Below are positions 24,319 to 34,273 of a DNA stretch of 64,000 nt, in pieces. A model generated the notes under the pieces. It worked only from the letters and a program-made list of their open reading frames with translations, had not been told where the DNA came from and did no database searches. This stretch comes from Noviluteimonas sp052115395 (lineage in GTDB: Bacteria > Pseudomonadota > Gammaproteobacteria > Xanthomonadales > Xanthomonadaceae). The stretch is from NCBI GenBank assembly GCA_052115395.1, contig JBFRGO010000001.1, one strand, 5' to 3'. How positions within the stretch are numbered: the stretch's first letter is position 1; the number at the start of each line of letters is the position of its first letter. A program made the position numbers and the translations under genes.

Positions 24319-25452
24319 ATGTCCGTCAACGTCTCCCTCCACGGCCGCGCCCTGCGCGCCGGTGTCCTCCTGATCGCCTGCGCCCTCGCGCTCGCCGCCT
24401 GCAACAAGGGGGACGGAGATGCCCAGGCCAAGGACAAGGACAAGGGCCCCGATGCCATTCCGGTCGAGGTGATGGCCGCCACAAAGCGGCCGATCGCCGC
24501 CAGCTACACCGGCACCGCGCCGCTGGAAGCCCGCGGCGAATCGCAGGTGGTCGCCAAGACCTCCGGCGTCGCGCTGCAGGTCCTGGTGCAGGAAGGCCAG
24601 CAGGTGAAGGCCGGCCAGGTGCTCGTGCGCCTGGATTCCTCGCGCGCCGCGTTGCAGGCCGCGCAGACGGCTGCGCTGATGAACAAGCTCGAAGCCAACT
24701 ACAAGCGCTCGGTCACGCTCGCCGACCAGAAGCTGATGAGCGCCAACGACATCGACACGATCCGCTACGACCTGGAGAACGCGCGCGCGGCCAACCGCCT
24801 GGCGAACCTCGAACTGTCGTATGCCAACGTCGTCGCGCCGATCTCCGGCGTGATCGCCGAGCGCAAGATCAAGGACGGCAACTTCGTGCAGATCAACACG
24901 CCGATCTTCCGCATCGTCGACACCTCGCGCCTGGAAGCCACGCTCAACGTGCCCGAACGCGAAGTGGCCACGCTGCAGCCGGGCCTGAAGGTCGACCTGT
25001 CGGCCGACGCGCTGCCCGGCAAGAAGTTCTCCGGCACCATCGATCGCATCGCGCCGGTCGTCGATGCGGGCAGTGGCACCTTCCGCGTGATCTGCTCCTT
25101 CGAAGGCGGCGGCGCATTGCAGCCGGGCATGTTCGGCCGCATCCGCATCGACTACGACCAGCGCACCGACGCACTTGTCGTTCCGCGCATCGCGCTGCTG
25201 GAAGACGAAGGCGATCCGGCCGTGTTCGCGGTGAAGGCCGGCAAGGCCGTGCGCGTGCCGGTCAAGCTCGGTTACCTCGACGGCCAATGGGCCGAAGTGC
25301 GCCAGGGCCTGAAGGTGGGCGACCAGGTCGTCACCGCGGGCAAGGTCGCGCTGCGCGAAGGCAGCCCGGTGCAGATCGTCGGCGACCAGGCCAAGCCTGT
25401 CGCGCCGGTCGCGGGCAAGGGTGGCATCGCCGCCGCCACCGCCGCTCGCTGA
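24319..25452 (+). CDS. RND efflux periplasmic adaptor lipoprotein
   Basis: This encodes 377 residues starting at MSVNVSLHG. Lipobox LALAAC, then lipoyl half-motif GESQVVAKTSGVALQVLVQEGQQV, an alpha-hairpin of about 60 residues, second lipoyl half (YANVVAPISGVIAERKIKDG), beta-barrel and membrane-proximal domains (GMFGRIRIDY) match the membrane fusion protein family. It bridges the two downstream permeases to an outer-membrane factor, for which no gene is present here. The basic Ala/Gly C-terminal tail is unusual but short. Confidence 0.93.
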   Translation: MSVNVSLHGRALRAGVLLIACALALAACNKGDGDAQAKDKDKGPDAIPVEVMAATKRPIAASYTGTAPLEARGESQVVAKTSGVALQVLVQEGQQVKAGQVLVRLDSSRAALQAAQTAALMNKLEANYKRSVTLADQKLMSANDIDTIRYDLENARAANRLANLELSYANVVAPISGVIAERKIKDGNFVQINTPIFRIVDTSRLEATLNVPEREVATLQPGLKVDLSADALPGKKFSGTIDRIAPVVDAGSGTFRVICSFEGGGALQPGMFGRIRIDYDQRTDALVVPRIALLEDEGDPAVFAVKAGKAVRVPVKLGYLDGQWAEVRQGLKVGDQVVTAGKVALREGSPVQIVGDQAKPVAPVAGKGGIAAATAAR

Positions 25453-25478
25453 TCGCACTCGGCCCCCGGAGCTCGCGC

Positions 25479-28400
25479 GTGAACCATTCTTCCGATCCTG
25501 CCTCCTTCAGCGTCGTCGAGTTCGCCACGCGTCGCCGCGTCACGGTGATGATGGCGACGCTGACCTTCATCATCTTCGGCTTCATCGCGTTGACCAACCT
25601 CAAGGTCAACCTGTTGCCGGACCTGAGCTATCCCACGCTCACGGTGCGCACCGAATACACGGGCGCGGCGCCGGCGGAAATCGAAACGCTGATCACCGAA
25701 CCGGTGGAAGAAGCCGTCGGCGTGGTGAAGGGGCTGCGCAAGCTCAAGTCGGTCTCGCGCACGGGGCAGAGCGATGTCGTGCTCGAGTTCGCGTGGGGCA
25801 CCGACATGGACAAGGCCTCGCTGGAAGTGCGCGACAAGATGGAAGCGCTCGCGCTGCCGCTGGAAGCCAAGCCGCCCGTGCTGTTGCGCTTCAATCCCTC
25901 GACGGCGCCGATCATGCGTTTGGTGCTGGCGAACAAGGGCCGGGATTCGCAGGGCGCGCTGACCGCGCTGCGCCGCTACGCCGACGATGATCTGAAGAAG
26001 AAGCTCGAACCGGTCGAAGGCGTCGCCGCGGTGAAGGTCGGCGGCGGCCTGGAAGACGAAGTGCAGGTCGACATCGACCAGCAGAAGCTCGCGCAGCTCA
26101 ACCTGCCGATCGACACCGTCATCCAGCGCCTGCAACAGGAAAACATCAACATCTCCGGCGGTCGACTGGAAGAAGGCTCGCAGCGCTATCTCGTGCGCAC
26201 GGTCAACCAGTTCGCCACCGTCGACGAAATCCGCAACCTGCTCGTCACCACGCAAGCCGCCGGTGGCGGCGGTGCGCAGAGCGCCGCCGAAGAGATGGCG
26301 CGCGTGGCGGCGGCGACGGGCAACGCGGCGGCGATGGCCGCGGCTTCGTCGGTGCAGAGCGCATCGTCGGGCAGTTCGGCGGCCGCAGGCGGCATGCCGA
26401 TCCGCCTGAAAGACGTGGCCGACGTGCGCCAGGGCTACAAGGAACGCGAAGCGATCATCCGCCTGGGCGGCCACGAAGCCGTCGAGCTGGCGATCTACAA
26501 GGAAGGCGATGCCAACACGGTGTCCACCGCCGATGCCATCGCAACGCAGATCGAAGCGATCAAGAAGCAGATGCCGCCGGACATCGAACTGACGGTCATC
26601 GACGATCAATCGCAATTCATCCGCAACGCCATCTCCGACGTGAAGAAGGACGGCATCCTCGGCGGCCTCCTCGCGATCCTGATCATCTTCCTGTTCCTGC
26701 GCGATGGCTGGAGCACGTTCGTCGTCGGCCTGTCCTTGCCGGTGTCGATCATCACCACGTTCTTCTTCATGGGCCAGTTCCACCTCAACCTCAACGTGAT
26801 GTCGCTCGGCGGCCTGGCGTTGGCGACGGGCCTGGTGGTGGACGACTCGATCGTCGTCCTGGAATCGATCGCGAAGGCGCGGGAACGCGGCCTGGGCATC
26901 GTCGAAGCGGCGATCGTGGGCACCCGAGAAGTGAGCATGGCGGTGGTCGCCTCCACGCTGACGACGATCGCGGTGTTCCTGCCGCTGGTGTTCGTCGAAG
27001 GCATCGCCGGGCAGTTGTTCCGCGACCAGGCGCTGACCGTCGCGCTGGCCATCGGCATCTCGCTCGTTGTGTCGATGACGCTGATCCCGATGCTCTCCTC
27101 GATCCGCGGCCGCGCGCCGCTGGCGTTCAAGGAAGAGCCGCCGCATCCGCGCTGGGAACCGACCTCGAAATTGCAGAAGCCCGTCGCCGCGACCGGTCGC
27201 GGCATCGGCTGGGCGATCCGCAACGGTGCGTTCGGTTTCTTCTGGCTCTTCGTGCGTGCATGGCGTGGCTTGGTCGCCGTTGTCGGCCCGGCGATGCGCA
27301 CGGCCAGTCGCGGTGCGATGTGGGTCTACGATCGCATCGAAGCCAAATACCTGCGCATCCTGCCCGAGGCGCTCGACCATCCGCGCAAGGTCGTCGGCAT
27401 CGCCGCGCTCGCATTCTTCGCCACGCTCGCGGTGGTGCCGCTGCTCGGCGCCGACCTGATCCCGCAGCTGGCGCAGGACCGGTTCGAAATGACGGTGAAG
27501 CTGCCGCCCGGCACGCCGCTGCGCGATACCGACCAGGTCGTTCAGGCGCTGCAGGCCGAACACGGCAAGGACGAAAATCTCACCGCGCTCTATGGCGTGA
27601 GCGGCACCGGCACGCGCCTGGATGCCAGCCCGACCGAGAGCGGCGAGAACATCGCCAAGCTCACTGCCGTGATGAAGAACGGCGGCAGCGAAAAGATCGA
27701 AGCACAGCTGACCGAGAAACTGCGCAAGAGCATGGCCGGCCGCAGCGATGCGCAGCTCGACTTCAGCCGTCCGGAACTGTTCAGCCTCTCCACGCCGCTG
27801 GAAATCGAACTGCAGGGCGCCGACCTGCCGCAGATCGAAGCCGCCGGCCGCAGGCTCGCGACGATGTTGCGCGGCAATCCGCACTACGCCGACGTGACCT
27901 CGACGGTGGAGCAGGGCTTCCCGGAAATCCAGATCCGCTTCGACCAGGACCGCGCCGCCGCGCTCGGCCTGACCACGCGCCAGATCGCCGACGTCGTGGT
28001 GAAGAAGGTGCGCGGCGAAGTCGCCACGCGCTATTCCTTCCGCGACCGCAAGATCGACGTGCTGGTGCGCGCCAAGGCGGCCGACCGCGCGTCGGTCGAG
28101 GACATCCGCAACCTCATCGTCAATCCCAACAGCAGCACGCCGGTGCGCCTGTCGTCGGTGGCCGACGTCGTCGCGGGCACGGGCCCGAGCGAGATCCACC
28201 GCGCCGACCAGGTGCGCGTGGCCATCGTCTCGGCCAACCTGCGCGACATCGACCTGGGCGGGGCCGTGCAGGAAGTGCAGAAGATGGTGCGCGACTCGCC
28301 GCTGGGCGCGGACGTGGGCATGCACATCGGCGGGCAGGGCGAGGAACTGGATCGCTCGGTGAAGTCGCTGATGTTCGCCTTCGGCCTGGCGGTGTTCCTC

Positions 28401-28967
28401 GTCTACCTGGTGATGGCGTCGCAGTTCGAATCGCTGCTGCATCCCTTCGTCATCCTCTTCACGATCCCGCTCGCCCTCGTCGGCGCGGTGCTCGCCTTGT
28501 TGCTGACGAACTCGGCGATCTCGGTGGTGGTGTTCATCGGCCTGATCCTGCTGGTCGGCCTGGTGGTGAAGAACGCGATCATCCTGATCGACAAGGTCAA
28601 CCAGTTGCGCGAGGAAGGCGTGCCCAAACGCCAGGCCCTGGTGGACGGTGCGCGTTCGCGCCTGCGCCCGATCGCGATGACCACGCTGTGCACGCTGTTC
28701 GGCTTCGCGCCGCTGGCGCTGGCGATGGGCGAGGGTGCCGAAGTGCGCTCGCCGATGGCGATCACGGTGATCGGCGGCCTGCTGGTCTCCACGCTGCTGA
28801 CGCTGGTCGTGATCCCGGTCGTGTACGACCTGCTGGATCGCCGCTCGGATGAGTACTACGCCAACAAGCTGCGTACGCAGCGCGCCGATGCCAAGGCCGC
28901 CGCCACGCTGATCGAGCACGACCAGGATCCGCTGAACGGCAACGCTGCGCCGGAGGCCAATTCGTGA
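25479..28967 (+). CDS. RND efflux permease, first subunit
   Basis: This encodes 1162 residues, GTG start with CCGGAG ahead. It is a full RND layout with two sets of transmembrane helices and large periplasmic loops. Proton-relay residues are present: VVDDSIVV (D455-D456) in TM4 and VVKNAII (K1031) in TM10. It is longer than the usual 1030-1050 because of an Ala/Ser/Gly-rich insertion at about residues 257-305 in the first periplasmic domain and an extended cytoplasmic stretch with extra hydrophobic turns at about 550-620. The substrate is unknown; the HAE-like motifs suggest hydrophobic compounds rather than metals. Confidence 0.92.
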   Translation: MNHSSDPASFSVVEFATRRRVTVMMATLTFIIFGFIALTNLKVNLLPDLSYPTLTVRTEYTGAAPAEIETLITEPVEEAVGVVKGLRKLKSVSRTGQSDVVLEFAWGTDMDKASLEVRDKMEALALPLEAKPPVLLRFNPSTAPIMRLVLANKGRDSQGALTALRRYADDDLKKKLEPVEGVAAVKVGGGLEDEVQVDIDQQKLAQLNLPIDTVIQRLQQENINISGGRLEEGSQRYLVRTVNQFATVDEIRNLLVTTQAAGGGGAQSAAEEMARVAAATGNAAAMAAASSVQSASSGSSAAAGGMPIRLKDVADVRQGYKEREAIIRLGGHEAVELAIYKEGDANTVSTADAIATQIEAIKKQMPPDIELTVIDDQSQFIRNAISDVKKDGILGGLLAILIIFLFLRDGWSTFVVGLSLPVSIITTFFFMGQFHLNLNVMSLGGLALATGLVVDDSIVVLESIAKARERGLGIVEAAIVGTREVSMAVVASTLTTIAVFLPLVFVEGIAGQLFRDQALTVALAIGISLVVSMTLIPMLSSIRGRAPLAFKEEPPHPRWEPTSKLQKPVAATGRGIGWAIRNGAFGFFWLFVRAWRGLVAVVGPAMRTASRGAMWVYDRIEAKYLRILPEALDHPRKVVGIAALAFFATLAVVPLLGADLIPQLAQDRFEMTVKLPPGTPLRDTDQVVQALQAEHGKDENLTALYGVSGTGTRLDASPTESGENIAKLTAVMKNGGSEKIEAQLTEKLRKSMAGRSDAQLDFSRPELFSLSTPLEIELQGADLPQIEAAGRRLATMLRGNPHYADVTSTVEQGFPEIQIRFDQDRAAALGLTTRQIADVVVKKVRGEVATRYSFRDRKIDVLVRAKAADRASVEDIRNLIVNPNSSTPVRLSSVADVVAGTGPSEIHRADQVRVAIVSANLRDIDLGGAVQEVQKMVRDSPLGADVGMHIGGQGEELDRSVKSLMFAFGLAVFLVYLVMASQFESLLHPFVILFTIPLALVGAVLALLLTNSAISVVVFIGLILLVGLVVKNAIILIDKVNQLREEGVPKRQALVDGARSRLRPIAMTTLCTLFGFAPLALAMGEGAEVRSPMAITVIGGLLVSTLLTLVVIPVVYDLLDRRSDEYYANKLRTQRADAKAAATLIEHDQDPLNGNAAPEANS

Positions 28968-31900
28968 GCGTCGCCGAGCTCAGCATCAAGCGGCCCGTCA
29001 CCACGATCATGCTGTTCGTGTCGATGGTGGTCGTGGGCCTGATCGCGGCGGTGCGCCTGCCGCTGGAAGCGATGCCCGATGTCTCGGCGCCGTTCCTCTT
29101 CATCCAGTTGCCCTATGCCGGCTCCACGCCGGAGGAAGTGGAGCGCACGATCCTGCGGCCCGTCGAGGAAACGCTCTCGACGATGACCGACGTCAAGAGC
29201 ATGGAAGGCAACGCGACGTCCGAGCAGGGCAGCGTGTTCCTGATGTTCTCCGACTGGGACCGCAACATCGAGATCGCGGCGGCCGAAGCGCGCGAACGCA
29301 TCGATGCCATCCGCGACGACCTGCCCGACGACATGCAGCGCTACTTCGTCTGGAAGTGGTCGACCAGCGATGAGCCCGCGCTCGAACTTCGACTCACGAG
29401 CAAGTCGCTCGACCTGACGAAGGAATTCGATCGCATCGACCGCGTCTACAAGCGCCGGCTCGAACGACTGCCGGGCGTGGCGAAGGTCGAGGTGGAAGGC
29501 GCGCCGCAGAACGAAGTCGAGATCGCGATCGATCAGGATCGCCTCAACGCGCACGGCCTGGCGCTGAACGACCTGGACACGCGCCTGCGTGCGGTGAACT
29601 TCTCCGTGTCCGCCGGCCAGATCGACGACGGCGTGCAGCGCCTGCGCGTGCAACCGGTGGGCGAGTTGACCGACCTGCAGCAGTTGCGCGACCTCTCGCT
29701 CGCCAAGGGCGTGCGCCTGTCGGATGTCGCCGACGTGCGCCTCAAGCCCGAGAAGATGCCCTACGGCCGCCGCCTGGATGGGCGCCCGGCGGTGGGCATC
29801 GACGTGTACAAGGAGCGCGACGCCAACCTCGTCGACGTCTCGCGCAACGTGCGCGCCGAGCTGGACACGATCAACAAGGAGCAGGGCACCAACGACATCG
29901 ACCTGCTCGTGCAGTGGGATGCCGGCGAAAGCGTTACCGGTTCGCTGCTGGGCCTGGCCGAAGCCGGCGGTATCGGCCTGCTGTTGTCGATCGCGGTGCT
30001 GTACTTCTTCCTGCGCCATTGGCCCTCGACGCTGATGGTGACGCTGGCGATCCCGATCTGTTTCATCATGACGCTGGGCTTCATGTATTTCGCCGGTGTG
30101 ACGCTCAACGTGTTGTCGATGATGGGCCTGCTGCTCGCGATCGGCATGCTGGTGGACAACGCGGTCGTGGTGGTGGAAAGCATCTACCAGGAACGCGAAC
30201 GCCTGGGCGGCGAACCCAAACTCGCCTCGATCATCGGCACGCGCCATGTCGCCATCGCGCTGTCGGCGGGCACCTTGTGCCATTGCATCGTGTTCGTGCC
30301 GAACCTGTTCGGCGAGAAGAACATGATCAGCATCTACATGGGCCAGATCGCGATCACGATCTGCGTCTCGCTGCTGGCCTCCTGGCTGGTGGCGGTGAGC
30401 CTGATCCCGATGTTGTCGGCGCGCATGAAGACGCCGCCGGCGGTGCGCAGCCCCAATGGGCTGATTCCCCGCCTGCAGCGCCGCTACGCCAACCTGCTGC
30501 GCTGGACCCTGGACCACCGCGGCTGGAGCGTGATCGGCATCCTGGTCATCGTGATGGCGAGCTTCGTGCCGCTGAAGATGACCAAGACGAACATGTTCGG
30601 CGGCGACGACGTCGGCGAGATCGACATCTACTACCAGTGGAAGGGCGCCTACACCAAGGAGCAGATGTCGGCCGAGATCCTGAAGGTCGAGCATTACCTG
30701 GATGCGCACCGCAAGGAGTTCGAGATCAACCAGGTCTTCTCGCGGTATCGCGAGCAGGGCTGGGCCGGCACGAACGTGAAGCTGGACACCAAGGACCGCG
30801 ACAAGGTCGCCAAGATCACCGAAGCGATGCGCAAGGACTTGCCGAAATCGGCGCGCGCCAACATCGGCATCGGCGACCAGGGCGGCCCGGGCGGCGGCGA
30901 CCAGCAGGGCAAGGAACTGCAGGTGATGCTCGTCGGCGACTCGACGCAGACGCTGACCGAGATCGCCGAGGACATCGTGCCGCTGCTGGCGCGCCACAAG
31001 GAATTGCGCGACGTGCGCGTGGACAGCGGCGATCGCAACAGCGAGCTCACGGTGCAGGTCGATCGCGATCGCGCGGCGGCCTTCGGCTTCAGCGCGAACG
31101 ACGTGGCGACCTTCGTCGGTCTCGCCCTGCGCGGCGCGCCCTTGCGCGAGTTCCGTCGCGGCGACACCGAAGTGCCGGTGTGGGTGCGCTTCGCGGGGGC
31201 CGACAATTACGGCACCGAGGACCTGGCGAGCTTCACCGTGCGCGCGCCCGATGGCCGCAGCGTCCCCCTGCTGGCGATGGTCAACGTGCAGGTGCGCCCC
31301 GCTGCATCGTCGATCGAACGCACCAATCGCCAGACCACGCTGACGATCACCGCGGGCATCGCCGACAAGGTGACCCAGCCCGATGCGAAAAAGGCGATCG
31401 AAGACACGCTGGAGAAAGCGCGCGAAGGCTTCCCGCCCGGTTACAGCTACTCCTTCGATCGTCCGTCGTTCATGAGCGACGACGCGGCGGTGAAGCAGAT
31501 GATGTGGAACCTGCTGATCGCCTTGTTCATGATCTACGTGGTGATGGCGGCGGTGTTCGAATCGCTGCTGTTCCCCTCGGCCATCATGAGCGGCGTGGTG
31601 TTCTCGATTTTCGGCGTCTACTGGCTGTTCTGGCTCACCGGCACCGAGTTCAACATCATGGCCTTCATCGGGATCCTGGTACTGATGGGCGTGGTGGTGA
31701 ACAACGGCATCGTCATGGTCGAGCACATCAACAACCTGCGACGACGCGGCCTGTCGCGCACCGATGCGCTGGTGGAAGGCAGCAAGGAACGCCTGCGTCC
31801 GATCCTGATGACGATGGGCACGGCGATCCTGGCGATGGTGCCGATCGCGGTGGGCAACACGCAGATGGCCGGCGACGGCCCGGCGTATTACCCGATGGCG

Positions 31901-32074
31901 CGCGCGATCGCCGGCGGGTTGGCGTTCTCGACGGTGGTCAGCCTGCTGTTCCTGCCGACGATCTACGCGATGCTCGACGACCTGCGCCATGGCACCGTGC
32001 GCGCGATCCATCGCGCGCGCGGGAAGACCTTGCCGCCCGCGGCGGCAACGGTCACTGCGATCAGCGCCAAGTAA
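28964..32074 (+). CDS. RND efflux permease, second subunit
   Basis: This encodes 1036 residues, GTG start overlapping the previous stop (GTGA). Normal RND length and topology. The proton-relay positions differ from AcrB: MLVDNAVVV (D398-N399) and VVVNNGIV (N913), so the second Asp and the TM10 Lys are replaced by Asn. A similar DN/NN pattern occurs in SwrC/YerP-like RND proteins, so it is not necessarily inactive. With a different first subunit it probably forms a heteromeric pump, as MdtBC does. It ends with its stop adjoining the convergent TraB gene's stop. Confidence 0.92.
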   Translation: MSVAELSIKRPVTTIMLFVSMVVVGLIAAVRLPLEAMPDVSAPFLFIQLPYAGSTPEEVERTILRPVEETLSTMTDVKSMEGNATSEQGSVFLMFSDWDRNIEIAAAEARERIDAIRDDLPDDMQRYFVWKWSTSDEPALELRLTSKSLDLTKEFDRIDRVYKRRLERLPGVAKVEVEGAPQNEVEIAIDQDRLNAHGLALNDLDTRLRAVNFSVSAGQIDDGVQRLRVQPVGELTDLQQLRDLSLAKGVRLSDVADVRLKPEKMPYGRRLDGRPAVGIDVYKERDANLVDVSRNVRAELDTINKEQGTNDIDLLVQWDAGESVTGSLLGLAEAGGIGLLLSIAVLYFFLRHWPSTLMVTLAIPICFIMTLGFMYFAGVTLNVLSMMGLLLAIGMLVDNAVVVVESIYQERERLGGEPKLASIIGTRHVAIALSAGTLCHCIVFVPNLFGEKNMISIYMGQIAITICVSLLASWLVAVSLIPMLSARMKTPPAVRSPNGLIPRLQRRYANLLRWTLDHRGWSVIGILVIVMASFVPLKMTKTNMFGGDDVGEIDIYYQWKGAYTKEQMSAEILKVEHYLDAHRKEFEINQVFSRYREQGWAGTNVKLDTKDRDKVAKITEAMRKDLPKSARANIGIGDQGGPGGGDQQGKELQVMLVGDSTQTLTEIAEDIVPLLARHKELRDVRVDSGDRNSELTVQVDRDRAAAFGFSANDVATFVGLALRGAPLREFRRGDTEVPVWVRFAGADNYGTEDLASFTVRAPDGRSVPLLAMVNVQVRPAASSIERTNRQTTLTITAGIADKVTQPDAKKAIEDTLEKAREGFPPGYSYSFDRPSFMSDDAAVKQMMWNLLIALFMIYVVMAAVFESLLFPSAIMSGVVFSIFGVYWLFWLTGTEFNIMAFIGILVLMGVVVNNGIVMVEHINNLRRRGLSRTDALVEGSKERLRPILMTMGTAILAMVPIAVGNTQMAGDGPAYYPMARAIAGGLAFSTVVSLLFLPTIYAMLDDLRHGTVRAIHRARGKTLPPAAATVTAISAK

Positions 32075-33298
32075 TCAGCCCAACAACTTCCCGAGCATGC
32101 GGGCACCGCCGAGCCACACACCGATGGCGGTGCCCAGGCTGGTCAGGAAGAAGTTGAGTAGCACGCGCGCAACGCGGTTGCGATACCAGCCGCGCACGCT
32201 CTGCACGTCGTCGCGCAAGGCCATGAAATCGGCGTAGGTCGGCTTGCGCACCCACGCTTCGACCAGCGCGCTGATCGTCCCCGACGCCAGCGCAGGATGC
32301 AGTGGCGTCACGGGCGATGCGAAGAACGCCGCGATGATGCTCAACGGATGTCCACCCGATGCGGCGCAACCGATCGCGCCGAGCGTGCCGGTGATCAACA
32401 CCCAGTACACGATCAGGTCGGCGCCGACATCCAGGCCGCCGCGCCAGAACCCGAACGCGAAACCGCCGAGCACGAAGATCGACAAGAGGATGGTGAACCA
32501 CGGAAAGGACGACTTCTCCTTCACCGTCTCCAGTTCGCCGCGGATGTCGCCGGGCGTGCGCGTTTCGTCGCGCAGGTGTTTCGCAAGGCCTTGGAGGTGG
32601 CCCGCGCCGACGACCGCGAGCACGTTGCGCGCGCCGCTTTGCGCCGTCGCGCTTTCGCGCAGGCGCGCGGCCATGTAACGGTCGCGTTCGCCGATGACGG
32701 TGTCGTACAACTCCGGGTTGTCCTGCGCGAATTCGCCGAAGCTGGATTCGAGCAGGTCGCCCTGCTTGAGCTTCTCGATCTCGTCGTGGCCGACTTCCTC
32801 GTCGCCGAACAGCGAGGCGGCGATGCCGCCACCGAGTTTCGCGCGCCCCCACCAACCCAGGCGCTGCGATGCGCGCTTGAAGGTGAGGCCGACATCGCGG
32901 TCGATCAGGTGCACGGCCAGGTTGCGTTCGCGCGCGTCGTGGACTGCCGCCTTGAGTTCCGCGCCCGGTTCGATGCCGAGTTGTTCGGCCAGGCGGCGCT
33001 GGTAAGCGGCCAGGCCGAGGTTGGCGGCGAACAGGGCCGTCTTGCCTTCGCGCAGGACCTTGACCAGGTCCATGCGGGCGAGTGCGTCGGGATCGCTCAG
33101 CGCGGCCAGGCGTTGCGGGTCGAGTTCGACCGCGACGGTGTCGAAGTCGCCGCTGGCGATCGCCGCTTGCACCGCCTCGACGCTGGCGCGCGAGACGTGC
33201 GCGGTGCCGAGCAGGGTGTAGGCGACGCCGTCGCGTTCGACGCGGATTTGCGGCTGCTCGGACAACAGGGTGGGGGACTGCGTGTTCGGTTCGGTCAT
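32075..33298 (-). CDS. TraB-domain membrane protein
   Basis: This encodes 407 residues, start MTEPNTQSPT. The N-terminal TraB/PrgY domain shows LLGTAHVSRASVEAV, VAVELDPQRL, and VVGAGHLQGL, the GxxH motifs proposed to bind metal in this family. Four C-terminal transmembrane segments follow (about 255-275, 290-310, 315-335 and 385-403). PrgY of Enterococcus degrades or blocks a peptide pheromone; in proteobacteria the role is unknown. The stop is adjacent to the RND stop with no gap. Confidence 0.85.
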   Translation of the reverse strand: MTEPNTQSPTLLSEQPQIRVERDGVAYTLLGTAHVSRASVEAVQAAIASGDFDTVAVELDPQRLAALSDPDALARMDLVKVLREGKTALFAANLGLAAYQRRLAEQLGIEPGAELKAAVHDARERNLAVHLIDRDVGLTFKRASQRLGWWGRAKLGGGIAASLFGDEEVGHDEIEKLKQGDLLESSFGEFAQDNPELYDTVIGERDRYMAARLRESATAQSGARNVLAVVGAGHLQGLAKHLRDETRTPGDIRGELETVKEKSSFPWFTILLSIFVLGGFAFGFWRGGLDVGADLIVYWVLITGTLGAIGCAASGGHPLSIIAAFFASPVTPLHPALASGTISALVEAWVRKPTYADFMALRDDVQSVRGWYRNRVARVLLNFFLTSLGTAIGVWLGGARMLGKLLG

Positions 33299-33326
33299 AG
33301 CCGCGCAGTATGGACGTTGTCCCCGC

Positions 33327-34253
33327 TCAGGCGAACCCGTAAGGCAGGTTCGGCGAGGACACGACGCGGACGCCGACCGTCTCGCCATGCGCGAACCGCA
33401 GGGCCGCCGCGATGACGCCGGCATCCCCCGCGATGCGGTTGTGGCCCAGGCCCCGCGTGCTGAGCAGGCGCGAATCGGCCCAGTAGCGTGCATAACGCTC
33501 GCCTTCCGACCACGGCACTTCGCGGTCCTCGACGTCGTGCACGATCAGCGCCGGGCGCGCGATGCACGGTGCGTTGCGATGCGCCTGGAGGTCGTCGAAG
33601 GCGACGCCCACGTGGCGTTCGAAGGAGCAGATCAGCGCGCGCCACAGCCGTTGCGGCAACGCGATCATGCGGGCGAAGCGTTCGGTCGCCGCTTCGGGAT
33701 CGGCGGCCGGTGCGATCAGCACGACGCGGTCGGCTTGCAGCCCATGCGCGAGTGCAACACTCGCCGCCGCCCCGCCGAGCGAGTGCGCGACGAGCAGCGC
33801 CGCGGGCCCGAATCGCTTGCCGACGGCGAGCAGCGTTTCGGCGAATCCCGGCAACGTGGTGTGTTCGCCCGAACTGCGGCCATGCGCCGGTTGGTCGAAC
33901 GCGACGACTGCGTAGCCTTCGGCGCGCAATCGCGGCACCCACGGCAGGAAGCGCGTGCCGTGGCTCGACCAGCCATGCGCGAACAACACGTAGGGCTGAC
34001 GCTGCGGATCGCCCCAGGTGTAAGTGGCGATGCGCTTGCCATCGACGGTGATCTCGCCGATGCGGGCATCGCCGAGGGGCGCGGCGAGCGCGCGCGCGCG
34101 GCTGGATCCGAAGGGCGTGGAGAACAACTTGCCGGCCGCACGCAACGTGGTCGCGGGCTTGAGCATGCCGAAGATGCGGAACCCTAGGCGCACCGTGGCC
34201 AGATGCAGCGAGGAGCGAACGGTCGTGCTAATTCGGGAGGCGGGCGTAGCCAT
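33327..34253 (-). CDS. Alpha/beta hydrolase
   Basis: This encodes up to 308 residues. Catalytic features: nucleophile elbow AHSLGGAAAS, Asp in HDVEDREVPW and His in GLGHNRI; oxyanion strand FAHGWSSHG. The start is uncertain: ATG 34253 gives the longest protein, but a 17-bp sequence identical to the putative operator of the upstream tetR lies within codons 8-13, so the real start may be a GTG near residue 21 or ATG 34166 (residue 30). The gene follows tetR on the same strand by 20 bases. The substrate is unknown. Confidence 0.85.
   Translation of the reverse strand: MATPASRISTTVRSSLHLATVRLGFRIFGMLKPATTLRAAGKLFSTPFGSSRARALAAPLGDARIGEITVDGKRIATYTWGDPQRQPYVLFAHGWSSHGTRFLPWVPRLRAEGYAVVAFDQPAHGRSSGEHTTLPGFAETLLAVGKRFGPAALLVAHSLGGAAASVALAHGLQADRVVLIAPAADPEAATERFARMIALPQRLWRALICSFERHVGVAFDDLQAHRNAPCIARPALIVHDVEDREVPWSEGERYARYWADSRLLSTRGLGHNRIAGDAGVIAAALRFAHGETVGVRVVSSPNLPYGFA
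34216..34232. repeat. 17-bp inverted duplicate, copy 1 (candidate TetR operator)
   Basis: CGAACGGTCGTGCTAAT on the plus strand is the exact reverse complement of the sequence at 34896-34912 upstream of tetR. Its core CGAnCGnTCG is palindromic, as TetR-family operators usually are. It lies in the 5' part of the hydrolase gene as annotated from 34253. Confidence 0.7.
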
Positions 34254-34273
34254 GGGGGAACTCCGGCGTGCGA

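Noticed and set aside
25272..28919. 1215-codon open frame on the minus strand opposite the first RND permease
   Set aside because: Translation is His/Arg/Gln/Asp-rich without motifs; it mirrors the RND coding frame.
28856..32011. 1051-codon open frame on the minus strand opposite the second RND permease
   Set aside because: Same shadow pattern; the plus strand encodes an unmistakable RND protein.
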